64,000 nt of DNA from Chrysopilus asiliformis (lineage: Eukaryota; Arthropoda; Insecta; Diptera; Rhagionidae). The stretch is taken from positions 69,150,994-69,214,993 of the forward strand of contig OZ035960.1 in assembly GCA_964034945.1 (NCBI GenBank). Reading direction: 5' to 3'. A program made the translations under genes and the position numbers. The notes beneath the pieces were generated by a model. The model was given only the letters and a program-made list of their open reading frames with translations, was not told the origin of the DNA and searched no databases. Below, piece after piece: positions 1 through 10,752 of the stretch. Position 1 is the first letter of the stretch. Each line of letters opens with the position of its first letter.

Positions 1-3000
1 AGAAATCGATTTCCCATCAAAATTGGAAAAAGGAGCGTGGCCGAGTTAAGCCCCGCCCCCTCAGAAATCGATTTCCCATCAAAATTGGAAAAAGGGGCGT
101 GGTCGACTTAAGCCCCGCCCCCTCTCAGAAATCGATTTCCCATCAAAATTGGAAAAAGGGGCGTGGCCGACTTAAGCCCCGCCCCCTCTCAGAAATCGAT
201 TTCCCATCAAAATTGGAAAATAGGGCGTGACCGAGTTAAGTCCCGCCCCCTCTCAGAAATCGATTTCCCATCAAAATTGGAAAAAGGGGCGTGGTCGACT
301 TAAGCCCCGCCCCCTCTCAGAAATCGATTTCCCATCAAAATTGGAAAAAGGGGCGTGGTCGACTTAAGCCCCGCCCCCTCTCAGAAATCGATTTCCCATC
401 AAAATTGGAAAATAGGGCGTGACCGAGTTAAGTCCCGCCCCCTCTCAGAAATCGATTTCCCATCAAAATTGGAAAAAGGGGCGTGGCCGAGTTAAGCCCC
501 GCCCTCTCTCAGAAATCGATTTCCCATCAAAATCGGAAAAAGGGGCGTGGCCGAGTTAAGCCCCGCCCCCTCTCAGAAATCGATTTCCCATCAAAATTGG
601 AAAAAGGAGCGTGGCCGAGTTAAGCCCCGCCCCCTCTCAGAAATCGATTTCCCATCAAAATTGGAAAAAGGGGCGTGGCCGAGTTAAGCCCCGCCCTCTC
701 TCAGAAATCGATTTCCCATCAAAATCGGAAAAAGGGGTGTGGCCGAGTTAAGCCCCGCCCCCTCTCAGAAATCGATTTCCCATCAAAATTGGAAAAAGGA
801 GCGTGGCCGATTTAAGCCCCGCCCCCTCTCAGAAATCGATTTCCCATCAAAATTGGAAAAAGGGGCGTGGCCGAGTTAAGCCCCGCCCTCTCTCAGAAAT
901 CGATTTCCCATCAAAATCGGAAAAAGGGGCGTGGCCGAGTTAGGCCCCGCCCCCTCTCAGAAATCGATTTCCCATCAAAATTGGAAAAAGGAGCGTGGCC
1001 GAGTTAAGCCCCGCCCCCTCAGAAATCGATTTCCCATCAAAATTGGAAAAAGGGGCGTGGTCGACTTAAGCCCCGCCCCCTCTCAGAAATCGATTTCCCA
1101 TCAAAATTGGAAAAAGGGGCGTGGCCGACTTAAGCCCCGCCCCCTCTCAGAAATCGATTTCCCATCAAAATTGGAAAAAGGGGCGTGGCCGAGTTAAGCC
1201 CCGCCCCCTCTCAGAAATCGATTTCCCATCAAAATTGGAAAAAGGGGCGTGGTCGACTTAAGCCCCGCCCCCTCTCAGAAATCGATTTCCCATCAAAATT
1301 GGAAAAAGGGGCGTGGCCGAGTTAAGCCCCGCCCTCTCTCAGAAATCGATTTCCCATCAAAATCGGAAAAAGGGGTGTGGCCGAGTTAAGCCCCGCCCCC
1401 TCTCAGAAATCGATTTCCCATCAAAATTGGAAAAAGGGGCGTGGTCGACTTAAGCCCCGCCCCCTCTCAGAAATCGATTTCCCATCAAAATTGGAAAATA
1501 GGGCGTGACCGAGTTAAGTCCCGCCCCCTCTCAGAAATCGATTTCCCATCAAAATTGGAAAAAGGGGCGTGGCCGAGTTAAGCCCCGCCCCCTCTCAGAA
1601 ATCGATTTCCCATCAAAATTGGAAAAAGGGGCGTGGCCGAGTTAAGCCCCGCCCCCTCTCAGTAATCGATTTCCCATCAAAATTGGAAAAAGGGGCGTGG
1701 TCGACTTAAGTCCCGCCCCCTCTCAGAAATCGATTTCCCATCAAAATTGGAAAAAGGGGCGTGGCCGAGTTAAGCCCCGCCCCCTCTCAGAAATCGATTT
1801 CCCATCAAAATTGGAAAAAGGGGCGTGGTCGACTTAAGCCCCGCCCCCTCTCAGAAATCGATTTCCCATCAAAATTGGAAAAAGGGGCGTGGCCGAGTTA
1901 AGCCCCGCCCTCTCTCAGAAATCGATTTCCCATCAAAATCGGAAAAAGGGGTGTGGCCGAGTTAAGCCCCGCCCCCTCTCAGAAATCGATTTCCCATCAA
2001 AATTGGAAAAAGGGGCGTGGTCGACTTAAGCCCCGCCCCCTCTCAGAAATCGATTTCCCATCAAAATTGGAAAATAGGGCGTGACCGAGTTAAGTCCCGC
2101 CCCCTCTCAGAAATCGATTTCCCATCAAAATTGGAAAAAGGGGCGTGGCCGAGTTAAGCCCCGCCCCCTCTCAGAAATCGATTTCCCATCAAAATTGGAA
2201 AAAGGGGCGTGGCCGAGTTAAGCCCCGCCCCCTCTCAGTAATCGATTTCCCATCAAAATTGGAAAAAGGGGCGTGGTCGACTTAAGTCCCGCCCCCTCTC
2301 AGAAATCGATTTCCCATCAAAATTGGAAAAAGGGGCGTGGCCGAGTTAAGCCCCGCCCCCTCTCAGAAATCGATTTCCCATCAAAATTGGAAAAAGGGGC
2401 GTGGCCGAGTTAAGCCCCGCCCCCTCTCAGAAATCGATTTCCCATCAAAATTGGAAAAAGGGGCGTGGTCGACTTAAGCCCCGCCCCCTCTCAGAAATCG
2501 ATTTCCCATCAAAATCGGAAAAAGGGGCGTGGCCGAGTTAAGCCCCGCCCCCTCTCAGAAATCGATTTCCCATCAAAATTGGAAAAAGGGGCGTGGTCGA
2601 CTTAAGCCCCGCCCCCTCTCAGAAATCGATTTCCCATCAAAATTGGAAAAAGGGGCGTGGCCGACTTAAGCCCCGCCCCCTCTCAGAAATCGATTTCCCA
2701 TCAAAATTGGAAAAAGGGGCGTGGCCGAGTTAAGCCCCGCCCTCTCTCAGAAATCGATTTCCCATCAAAATCGGAAAAAGGGGCGTGGCCGAGTTAAGCC
2801 CCGCCCCCTCTCAGAAATCGATTTCCCATCAAAATTGGAAAAAGGGGCGTGGCCGAGTTAAGTCCCGCCCCCTCTCAGAAATCGATTTCCCATCAAAATT
2901 GGAAAAAGGGGCGTGGTCGACTTAAGCCCCGCCCCCTCTCAGAAATCGATTTCCCATCAAAATTGGAAAAAGGGGCGTGGCCGACATAAGCCCCGCCCCC

Positions 3001-3580
3001 TCTCAGAAATCGATTTCCCATCAAAATTGGAAAATAGGGCGTGACCGAGTTAAGTCCCGCCCCCTCTCAGAAATCGATTTCCCATCAAAATTGGAAAAAG
3101 GGGCGTGGCCGAGTTAAGCCCCGCCCTCTCTCAAAAATCGATTTCCCATCAAAATCGGAAAAAGGGGTGTGGCCGAGTTAAGCCCCGCCCTCTCTCAGAA
3201 ATCGATTTCCCATCAAAATCGGAAAAAGGGGCGTGGCCGAGTTAAGCCCCGCCCCCTCTCAGAAATCGATTTCCCATCAAAATTGGAAAAAGGAGCGTGG
3301 CCGAGTTAAGCCCCGCCCCCTCTCAGAAATCGATTTCCCATCAAAATTGGAAAAAGGGGCGTGGCCGACTTAAGCCCCGCCCCCTCTCAGAAATCGATTT
3401 CCCATCAAAATTGGAAAATAGGGCGTGACCGAGTTATGCCCCGCCCCCTCTCAGAAATCGATTTCCCATCAAAATTGGAAAAAGGGGCGTGGCCGACTTA
3501 AGCCCCGCCCCCTCTCAGAAATCGATTTCCCATCAAAATTGGAAAATAGGGCGTGACCGAGTTAAGTCCCGCCCCCTCTC
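1..3580. repeat. Satellite subfamily zone (GTCGAC / GTGACC / AATCGG variants)
   Basis: Within this zone monomers repeatedly carry linked variants that are rare or absent from 3.6 to 8.8 kb. These are GTGGTCGACTTAAG (creating a SalI site), GTGGCCGACTTAAG, AATAGGGCGTGACCGAG with AAGTCCCGC, and AAAATCGG in place of AAAATTGG. The same variants in the same order reappear at about 22,919-26,880; position 1 aligns with 23,781. This marks the zone as one homogenised subfamily that was copied as a block. Confidence 0.85.
1135..2286. repeat. 576-bp tandem duplication (9 monomers) inside the satellite
   Basis: Offsetting the sequence by 576 bp (9 x 64) gives a match from about 1135 to 1828 against 1711 to 2404, including the diagnostic GTGGTCGACTTAAGTCCC variant at about 1697 and 2273. 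The paralogous block at about 24,915-25,490 has only one copy, so this looks like a local expansion in copy 1 or a loss in copy 2. Confidence 0.75.
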
Positions 3581-6500
3581 AGAAATCGATTTCCCATCAA
3601 AATTGGAAAAAGGGGCGTGGCCGAGTTAAGCCCCGCCCTCTCTCAGAAATCGATTTCCCATCAAAATCGGAAAAAGGGGCGTGGCCGAGTTAAGCCCCGC
3701 CCCCTCTCAGAAATCGATTTCCCATCAAAATTGGAAAAAGGGGCGTGGCCGAGTTAAGCCCCGCCCCCTTTCAGAAATCGATTTCCCATCAAAATTGGAA
3801 AAAGGGGCGTGGCCGAGTTAAGCCCCGCCCCCTCTCAGAAATCGATTTCCCATCAAAATTGGAAAAAGGGGCGTGGCCGAGTTAAGCCCCGCCCCCTCTC
3901 AGAAATCGATTTCCCATCAAAATTGGAAAAAGGGGCGTGGCCGAGTTAAGCCCCGCCCCCTCTCAGAAATCGATTTCCCATCAAAATTGGAAAAAGGGGC
4001 GTAAAGCCCCGCCCCCTCTCAGAAATCGATTTCCCATCAAAATTGGAAAAAGGGGCGTGGCCGAATTAAGCCCCGCCCCCTCTCAGAAATCGATTTCCCA
4101 TCAAAATTGGAAAAAGGGGCGTGGCCGAGTTAAGCCCCGCCCCTGATTTCCCATCAAAATTGGAAAAAGGGGTGTGGCCGAGTTAAGCCCCGCCCCCTCT
4201 CAGAAATCGATTTCCCATCAAAATTGGAAAAAGGGGTGTGGCCGAGTTAAGCCCCGCCCCCTCTCAGAAATCGATTTCCCATCAAAATTGGAAAAAGAGG
4301 CGTGGCCGAGTTAAGCCCCGCCCCCTCTCAGAAATCGATTTCCCATCAAAATTGGAAAAAGGGGCGTTGCCGAGTTAAGCCCCGCCCCCTCTCAGAAATC
4401 GATTTCCGATCAAAATTGGAAAAAGGGGCGTGGTCGAGTTAAGCCCCGCCCCCTCTCAGAAATCGATTGCCCATCAAAATTGGAAAAAGGAGCGTGGCCG
4501 AGTTAAGCTCCGCCCCCTCTCAGAAATCGATTTCCCATCAAAATTGGAAAAGGGGGCGTGGCCGAGTTAAGCCCCGCCCCCTCTCAGAAATCGATTTCCC
4601 ATCAAAATTGGAAAAAGGGGCGTGGCCGAGTTAAGCCCCGCCCCCTCTCAGAAATCGATTTCCCATCAAAATTGGAAAAGGGGGCGTGGCCGAGTTAAGC
4701 CCCGCCCCCTCTCAGAAATCGATTTCCCATCAAAATTGGAAAAAGGGGCGTGGCCGAGTTAAGCCCCGCCCCCTCTCAGAAATCGATTTCCCATCAAAAT
4801 TGGAAAAAGGGGCGTGGTCGAGTTAAGCCCCGCCCCCTCTCAGAAATCGATTTCCCATCAAAATTGGAAAAAGGGGCGTGGCCGAGTTAAGCCCCGCCCC
4901 CTCTCAGAAATCGATTTCCCATCAAAATTGGAAAAAGGGGCGTGGCCGAGTTAAGCCCCGCCCCCTTTCAGAAATCGATTTCCCATCAAAATTGGAAAAA
5001 GGGGCGTGGCCGAGTTAAGCCCCGCCCCCTCTCAGAAATCGATTTCCCATCAAAATTGGAAAAAGGGGCGTGGCCGAGTTAAGCCCCGCCCCCTCTCAGA
5101 AATCGATTTCCCATCAAAATTGGAAAAAGGGGCGTGGCCGAGTTAAGCCCCGCCCCCTCTCAGAAATCGATTTCCCATCAAAATTGGAAAAAGGGGCGTG
5201 GCCGAGTTAAGCCCCGCCCCCTCTCAGAAATCGATTTCCCATCAAAATTGGAAAAAGGGGCGTGGCCGAGTTAAGCCCCGCCCCCTCTCAGAAATCGATT
5301 TCCCATCAAAATTGGAAAAAGGGGCGTGGCCGAGTTAAGCCCCGCCCCTGATTTCCCATCAAAATTGGAAAAAGGGGCGTGGCCGAGTTAAGCCCCGCCC
5401 CCTCTCAGAAATCGATTTCCCATCAAAATTGGAAAAAGGGGTGTGGCCGAGTTAAGCCCCGCCCTCTCTCAGAAATCGATTTCCCATCAAAATTGGAAAA
5501 AGAGGCGTGGCCGAGTTAAGCCCCGCCCCCTCTCAGAAATCGATTTCCCATCAAAATTGGAAAAAGGGGCGTTGCCGAGTTAAGCCCCGCCCCCTCTCAG
5601 AAATCGATTTCCGATCAAAATTGGAAAAAGGGGCGTGGTCGAGTTAAGCCCCGCCCCCTCTCAGAAATCGATTGCCCATCAAAATTGGAAAAAGGAGCGT
5701 GGCCGAGTTAAGCTCCGCCCCCTCTCAGAAATCGATTTCCCATCAAAATTGGAAAAGGGGGCGTGGCCGAGTTAAGCCCCGCCCCCTCTCAGAAATCGAT
5801 TTCCCATCAAAATTGGAAAAAGGGGTGTGGCCGAGTTAAGCCCCGCCCCCTCTCAGAAATCGATTTCCCATCAAAATTGGAAAAAGGGGCGTGGCCGAGT
5901 TAAGCCCCGCCCCCTCTCAGAAATCGATTTCCCATCAAAATTGGAAAAGGGGGCGTGGCCGAGTTAAGCCCCGCCCCCTCTCAGAAATCGATTTCCCATC
6001 AAAATTGGAAAAAGGGGCGTGGCCGAGTTAAGCCCCGCCCCCTCTCAGAAATCGATTTCCCATCAAAATTGGAAAAAGGGGCGTGGTCGAGTTAAGCCCC
6101 GCCCCCTCTCAGAAATCGATTTCCCATCAAAATTGGAAAAAGGGGCGTGGCCGAGTTAAGCCCCGCCCCCTCTCAGAAATCGATTTCCCATCAAAATTGG
6201 AAAAAGGGGCGTTGCCGAGTTAAGCCCCGCCCCTTCTCAGAAATCGATTTCCCATCAAAATTGAAAAAAGGGGCGTGGCCGAGTTAAGCCCCGCCCCCTC
6301 TCAGAAATCGATTTCCCATCAAAATTGGAAAAGGGGCGTGGCCGAGTTAAGCCCCGCCCCCTCTCAGAAATCGATTTCCCATCAAAATTGGAAAAAGGGG
6401 CGTTGCCGAGTTAAGCCCCGCCCCCTCTTAGTAATCGATTTCCCATCAAAATTGGAAAAAGGGGCGTGGCCGAGTTAAGCCCCGCCCCCTCTCAGAAATC

Positions 6501-8769
6501 GATTTCCCATCAAAATTGGAAAAAGGGGCGTGGCCGAGTTAAGCCCCGCCCCCTCTCAGAAATCGATTTCCCATCAAAATTGGAAAAAGGGGCGTGGCCG
6601 AGTTAAGCCCCGCCCCCTCTCAGAAATCGATTTCCCATCAAAATTGGAAAAAGGGGCGTGGTCGAGTTAAGCCCCGCCCCCTCTCAGAAATCGATTTCCA
6701 ATCAAAATTGGAAAAAGGGGCGTGGCCGAGTAAAGCCCCGCCCCCTCTCAGAAATCGATTTCCCATCAAAATTGGAAAATGGGGCGTGGCCGAGTTAAGC
6801 CCTGCCCCCTCTCAGAAATCGATTTCCCATCAAAATTGGAAAAAGAGGCGTGGCCGAGTTAAGCCCCGCCCCCTCTCAGAAATCGATTTCCCATCAAAAT
6901 TGGAAAAAGGGGCGTGGCCGAGTTAAGCCCCGCCCCCTTTCAGAAATCGATTTCCCATCAAAATTGGAAAAAGGGGCGTGGCCGAGTTAAGCCCCGCCCC
7001 CTCTCAGAAATCGATTTCCCATCAAAATTGGAAAAAGGGGCGTGGCCGAGTTAAGCCCCGCAACCTCTCAAAAATCGATTTCCCATCAAAATTGGAAAAG
7101 GGGGCGTGGCCGAGTTAAGCCCTGCCCCCTCTCAGAAATCGATTTCCCATCAAAATTGGAAAAAGGGGCGTGGCCGAGTTAAGCCCCGCCCCCTCTCAGA
7201 AATCGATTTCCCATCAAAATTGGAAAAAGGGGCGTGGCCGAGTTAAGCCCCGCCCCCTCTCAGAAATCGATTTCCCATCAAAATTGGAAAAAGGGGCGTG
7301 GCCGAGTTAAGCCCCGCCCCCTCTCAGAAATCGATTTCCCATCAAAATTGGAAAAAGGGGCGTGGCCGAGTTAAGCCCCGCCCCCTCTCAGAAATCGATT
7401 TCCCATCAAAATTGGAAAAAGGGGCGTGGCCGAGTTAAGCCCCGCCCCCTCTCAGAAATCGATTTCCCATCAAAATTGGAAAAAGGGGCGTGGCCGAGTT
7501 AAGCCCCGCCCCCTCTCAGAAATCGATTTCCCATCAAAATTGGAAAAAGGGGCGTGGCCGAGTTAAGCCCCGCCCCCTCTCAGAAATCGATTTCCCATCA
7601 AAATTGGAAAAAGGGGTGTGGCCGAGTTAAGCCCCGCCCCCTCTCAGAAATCGATTTCCCATCAAAATTGGAAAAAGGGGCGTGGCCGAGTTAAGCCCCG
7701 CCCCCTCTCAGAAATCGATTTCCCATCAAAATTGGAAAAGGGGGCGTGGCCGAGTTAAGCCCCGCCCCCTCTCAGAAATCGATTTCCCATCAAAATTGGA
7801 AAAAGGGGCGTGGCCGAGTTAAGCCCCGCCCCCTCTCAGAAATCGATTTCCCATCAAAATTGGAAAAAGGGGCGTGGCCGAGTTAAGCCCCGCCCCTCTC
7901 AGAAATCGATTTCCCATCAAAATTGGAAAAAGGGGCGTGGCCGAGTTAAGCCCCGCCCCCTCTCAGAAATCGATTTCCCAACAAAATTGAAAAAAGGGGC
8001 GTGGCCCCGCCCCCTCTCAGAAATCGATTTCCCATCAAAATTGGAAAAGGGGCGTGGCCGAGTTAAGCCCCGCCCCTCTCAGAAATCGATTTCCCATAAA
8101 AATTGGAAAAAGGGGCGTGGCCGAGTTAAGCCCCGCCCCCTCTCAGAAATCGATTTCCCATCAAAATTGGAAAAAGGGGCGTGGCCGAGTTAAGCCCCGC
8201 CCCCTCTCAGAAATCGATTTCCCATCAAAATTGGAAAAAGGGGCGTTGCCGAGTTAAGCCCCGCCCCCTCTCAGAAATCGATTTCCCATCAAAATTGGAA
8301 AAAGGGGCGTGGTCGAGTTAAGCCCCGCCCCCTCTCAGAAATCGATTTCCCATCAAAATTGGAAAAAGGGGCGTGGCCGAGTTAAGCCCCGCCCCCTCTC
8401 AGAAATCGATTTCCCATCAAAATTGGAAAAGGGGGCGTGGCCGAGTTAAGCCCTGTCCCCTCTCAGAAATCGATTTCCCATCAAAATTGGAAAAAGAGGC
8501 GTGGCCGAGTTAAGCCCCGCCCCCTCTCAGAAATCGATTTCCCATCAAAATTGGAAAAAGGGGCGTTGCCGAGTTAAGCCCCGCCCCCTCTCAGAAATCG
8601 ATTTCCCATCAAAATTGGAAAAAGGGGCGTGGCCGAGTTAAGCCCCGCCCCCTCTCAGAAATCGATTTCCCATCAAAATTGGAAAAGGGGGCGTGGCCGA
8701 GTTAAGCCCTGCCCCCTCTCAGAAATCGATTTCCCATCAAAATTGGAAAAAGGGGCGTGGCCGAGTTAA

Positions 8770-8773
8770 GCCC
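8770..8773. other. Target-site duplication GCCC, left copy
   Basis: GCCC precedes the 5' LTR and GCCC (18430-18433) follows the 3' LTR. The uninterrupted paralogous site at 31595-31598 holds a single GCCC in the context TTAAGCCCCG, which confirms a 4-bp duplication. Confidence 0.9.
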
Positions 8774-9434
8774 TGTAATGATCGTTGAGTGAAGAAATTT
8801 TTTTAAGCGAGAAGAAAAGATTTACAACCCCTGATTTGGCTCGAGCGGCAGAGTGGATTCTCGAAAAGATTTGTTGCCAAGTTAACGCACATTCCATTTT
8901 TTCAAAAAATTTAACAAAAAAAAGCAAACGCGTTGGCCTAGTAACTAATCAAGACAAAAAAACAATTAAACAACACAGTTAGTCTCAAACAAAAGACATT
9001 ATTAAAATTCAATAAATTTTTTTTTGAATAATGACCGATTTTAAAGTCCTGGTTCGACCAGAAAATCAATCGAGTTGGACAGTTCCTTTTTGCTTTTGAT
9101 TCGATTTGGTCAAGATAAATTGCCTAAGAGATCGATTTATTTTATTAGTTAATATTATTCGAATTTAAAATGTACTTAAGAACGTTTGTTTAAAATTAGT
9201 TTAAAATTAAATGTTGAAATAAATTAGTGTTAAAATAATATTAGTTTGACTTATCAGATTATTAATATCACAACGAAATTTTGAACTATCACAGCAAGAA
9301 AATTAGTTATCGCAGTTTGTCAAAAAGGCGAAATCCTGAATTATTTTAATTGTAAATTACACCTACGAATCTTTGATTTCATATCACAGTTAGGTTTGCC
9401 TTTGCCTAAGTGAAATCCTACATAGTGCGAGATG

Positions 9435-9442
9435 TATAAAAA
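9435..9442 (+). promoter_or_regulatory. TATA-like element in the 5' LTR
   Basis: TATAAAAA about 660 bp into the LTR, a reasonable position for a U3 core promoter driving the element's transcript. The LTR is AT-rich, so similar strings can arise by chance, and no start site can be assigned. The second copy is at 17144-17151. Confidence 0.3.
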
Positions 9443-9721
9443 TATCGTAAATTAAAATACAGAAAAGCTAAGTCTAAGTGTATAAACGAATTTAAAAATA
9501 TTAATCATTAAAACTTAAGACTACAAGTGTAAATAGCAAATCTAATAAATAAGAATTTTTTTTATAACAAAATACAAAGAGTGGACAAAAATTGAATTCA
9601 TTCCACGGAAAAAGTGAAAAAAAACAACCACTAATTAAAATATAATAATAATTAAAATACTACAACAAATATACATATACATATATTCGACGTAAACCGA
9701 ATTAGAAAGAAAATATTACAC

Positions 9722-9901
9722 ATGCAGAGGACGACGACGTTATTTCTAAAATCCAGAGCTCTTCAACCTGATGGTCAGGTACAGCGGTTCCCGTACATCT
9801 CATCATCTCGTCCATCAACAGGGCCCCAACGTTCAGCGACGCGTCATCCAAAATTAACGTATGTAAAATTTATGAATAGTCAGGGTGTTTTTTTTATATA
9901 G
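9722..9901 (+). CDS. Small open frame in the LTR (59 codons), possibly part of an exon; function unknown
   Basis: ATG at 9722 opens a 59-codon frame ending at TAG 9899-9901. Its first 45 codons (to about 9858) are markedly richer in G+C than the surrounding LTR and encode a basic, Ser/Thr/Pro-rich stretch. At 9859 the sequence ACGTATGTAAA looks like a splice donor, after which the composition becomes AT-rich again. This could be a leader exon rather than a coding frame. Joining it to either candidate acceptor just before gag does not keep the gag frame. I recognise no protein family. An identical copy lies at 17431-17610. Confidence 0.25.
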   Translation: MQRTTTLFLKSRALQPDGQVQRFPYISSSRPSTGPQRSATRHPKLTYVKFMNSQGVFFI

Positions 9902-10278
9902 CGTAGGGTTATAAGATACATTTAATAAAATAGACTTATAACTAAGTAAAAGGTTTCATAACTAAAATTATATCACATAATTAAGACTTAAAGTTGATGT
10001 ATCACAGATTTTTATCACAGTCGACTAGTTTTTTTTTGTGTGGCCACATTTGATATGCAAAGGTTAAATTTAAAATTATTAAATTTAAGAATATTAGCAT
10101 ACATTGAATTTTGTTATCTTAAGTGCATAATATAATGTTTATTACCGAAGACATGATAATCTTTTTATTTAATTGTTTCGATCTTGAGGGTAGGATCATG
10201 ACAGTTTGATTCGTTATGCGGTGAGAGAGAGAGACAGTTCCTTTTCGTGAAGGGATGAGGCGATAGGATTATGCAATC

Positions 10279-10284
10279 AATAAA
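10279..10284 (+). terminator. Candidate polyadenylation signal AATAAA in the LTR
   Basis: AATAAA in CAATCAATAAAGT, about 440 bp before the LTR end. In the 3' LTR the same site is 17988-17993, where it could direct 3'-end formation of the genomic RNA. Other AATAAA strings occur in this AT-rich LTR, so this choice is tentative. Confidence 0.35.
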
Positions 10285-10724
10285 GTAAAATACTCTTAGT
10301 AATTTTGTTGTCTAAAGTTTCAGTTAAGGGTACAAATCAGCGTTGACTGGCTGATTTGAAAAATGGTCAGAAATATAGTTCTGAAAAGGGTGGGCACAGT
10401 CAGAAATCACCAATCTATTCCATACATTTTTTTTTGCGAATTGTAGAAATTTGAATTTTCTGTTTTGTCTCCCAATTTTACCCCGTCCGGCAGTTTCCTA
10501 AAGCAATTAGGGTCAAAATCCCTATTCCCAAAAATTGTTTTGCTGCTCCCCCTATTGGCATACCAACATATTGTGTGAAGTACGAAGGAATAGCTAAACC
10601 CTCGACCCCGTCTCTAGAGCTAGCTATTGGTATGCCGCTACTCCTCGTACTCCGCACCGCATCGAATGTTGACCTTGGGTAGGCGACTCGGTCTTCGCAT
10701 TCGTTCAGTGTACACCACAATAAA

Positions 10725-10736
10725 TGGCGCCCAACG
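10725..10736 (+). promoter_or_regulatory. Primer-binding site, tRNA-Lys(CUU) type
   Basis: TGGCGCCCAACG lies 5 nt after the LTR end. It is the reverse complement of the 3' terminus (with CCA) of metazoan tRNA-Lys(CUU) as I know it, over 12 nt, after which the match ends. It would prime minus-strand DNA synthesis. Its last 8 nt (GCCCAACG) can also pair with CGTTGGGC at 16398-16405 in the element's own tRNA-like segment. Confidence 0.85.
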
Positions 10737-10752
10737 GAGCACAACTTGCTCC
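10736..10752 (+). other. Hairpin abutting the primer-binding site
   Basis: GGAGCA and TGCTCC form a perfect 6-bp stem around the 5-nt loop CAACT. It begins at the last base of the primer match, so the stem would limit how far primer tRNA can anneal. It may be structural; a chance hairpin of this size is possible. Confidence 0.4.

Larger units (their letters stand above)
1..8773. repeat. 64-bp satellite array, segment left of the retrotransposon
   Basis: Head-to-tail array of a 64-bp monomer; a clean example is 7261-7324. Key blocks in order are the palindrome around ATCGAT, a CATCAAAATTGG block, an A run, GGGGCGTGGC, CGAGTTAA, then GCCCCGCCCC and CTCT. Most monomers differ from the consensus at 0-3 positions; common length variants are 62 bp (loss of CT in the CTCT tract) and 63 bp. 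No stretch of other sequence occurs in this segment. It is copy 1, left part, of the ~12.6-kb block that recurs at 22919-35509. Short open frames here are by-products of the repeat and are not annotated as genes. Confidence 0.97.
9266..10020 (+). repeat. Dispersed TATCACA(G) motif cluster in the LTR
   Basis: TATCACA occurs at 9266, 9287, 9382, 9971, 10000 and 10013, always on the plus strand; four of the six (9287, 9382, 10000, 10013) are the full TATCACAG, and TATCGCAG at 9308 is a one-base variant. For an 8-mer in about 2 kb of AT-rich DNA I would expect well under one TATCACAG by chance. The set recurs in the 3' LTR at +7709. It could be a protein-binding array; its role is unknown. Confidence 0.7.
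8774..10719 (+). repeat. 5' LTR (1,946 bp)
   Basis: Begins TGTAATGATC and ends TACACCACA. It matches 16483-18429 throughout by eye, except for a T homopolymer: 9 T at 10427-10435 against 10 T at 18136-18145. It is AT-rich and unusually long for a Ty3/gypsy LTR. Internal features: a TATA-like sequence at 9435, AATAAA at 10279, a repeated TATCACA motif (six copies between 9266 and 10020), a 13-nt direct repeat GACAGTTCCTTTT (9078 and 10233), a 10-bp inverted repeat GGCATACCAA / TTGGTATGCC (10557-10566 and 10627-10636), and a GA tract at 10223-10234. The R/U5 borders cannot be fixed from sequence alone. Confidence 0.95.

Noticed and set aside
931..1197. Open frames of 60-150 codons across the satellite (here and throughout 1-8773 and 18430-64000)
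   Set aside because: They are the 64-bp repeat read in its three frames (64 = 1 mod 3), which keeps a frame open for up to about 192 bp and longer when a 62- or 63-bp monomer shifts phase. They track repeat length variants, not coding constraint.
1..8773. CRISPR-like regular repeat array
   Set aside because: The units abut with no unique spacers, and the flanking biology is a eukaryotic retrotransposon; this is satellite DNA.
8785..8982. 65-codon frame near the start of each LTR (also 16494-16691)
   Set aside because: It begins with TTG rather than ATG, has no recognisable domain, and lies in both LTRs in AT-rich sequence.
10478..10744. 88-codon antisense frame across the 5' LTR end
   Set aside because: Runs over the LTR boundary and primer-binding site on the opposite strand; no family recognised, and it is broken at the 3' LTR where satellite follows.
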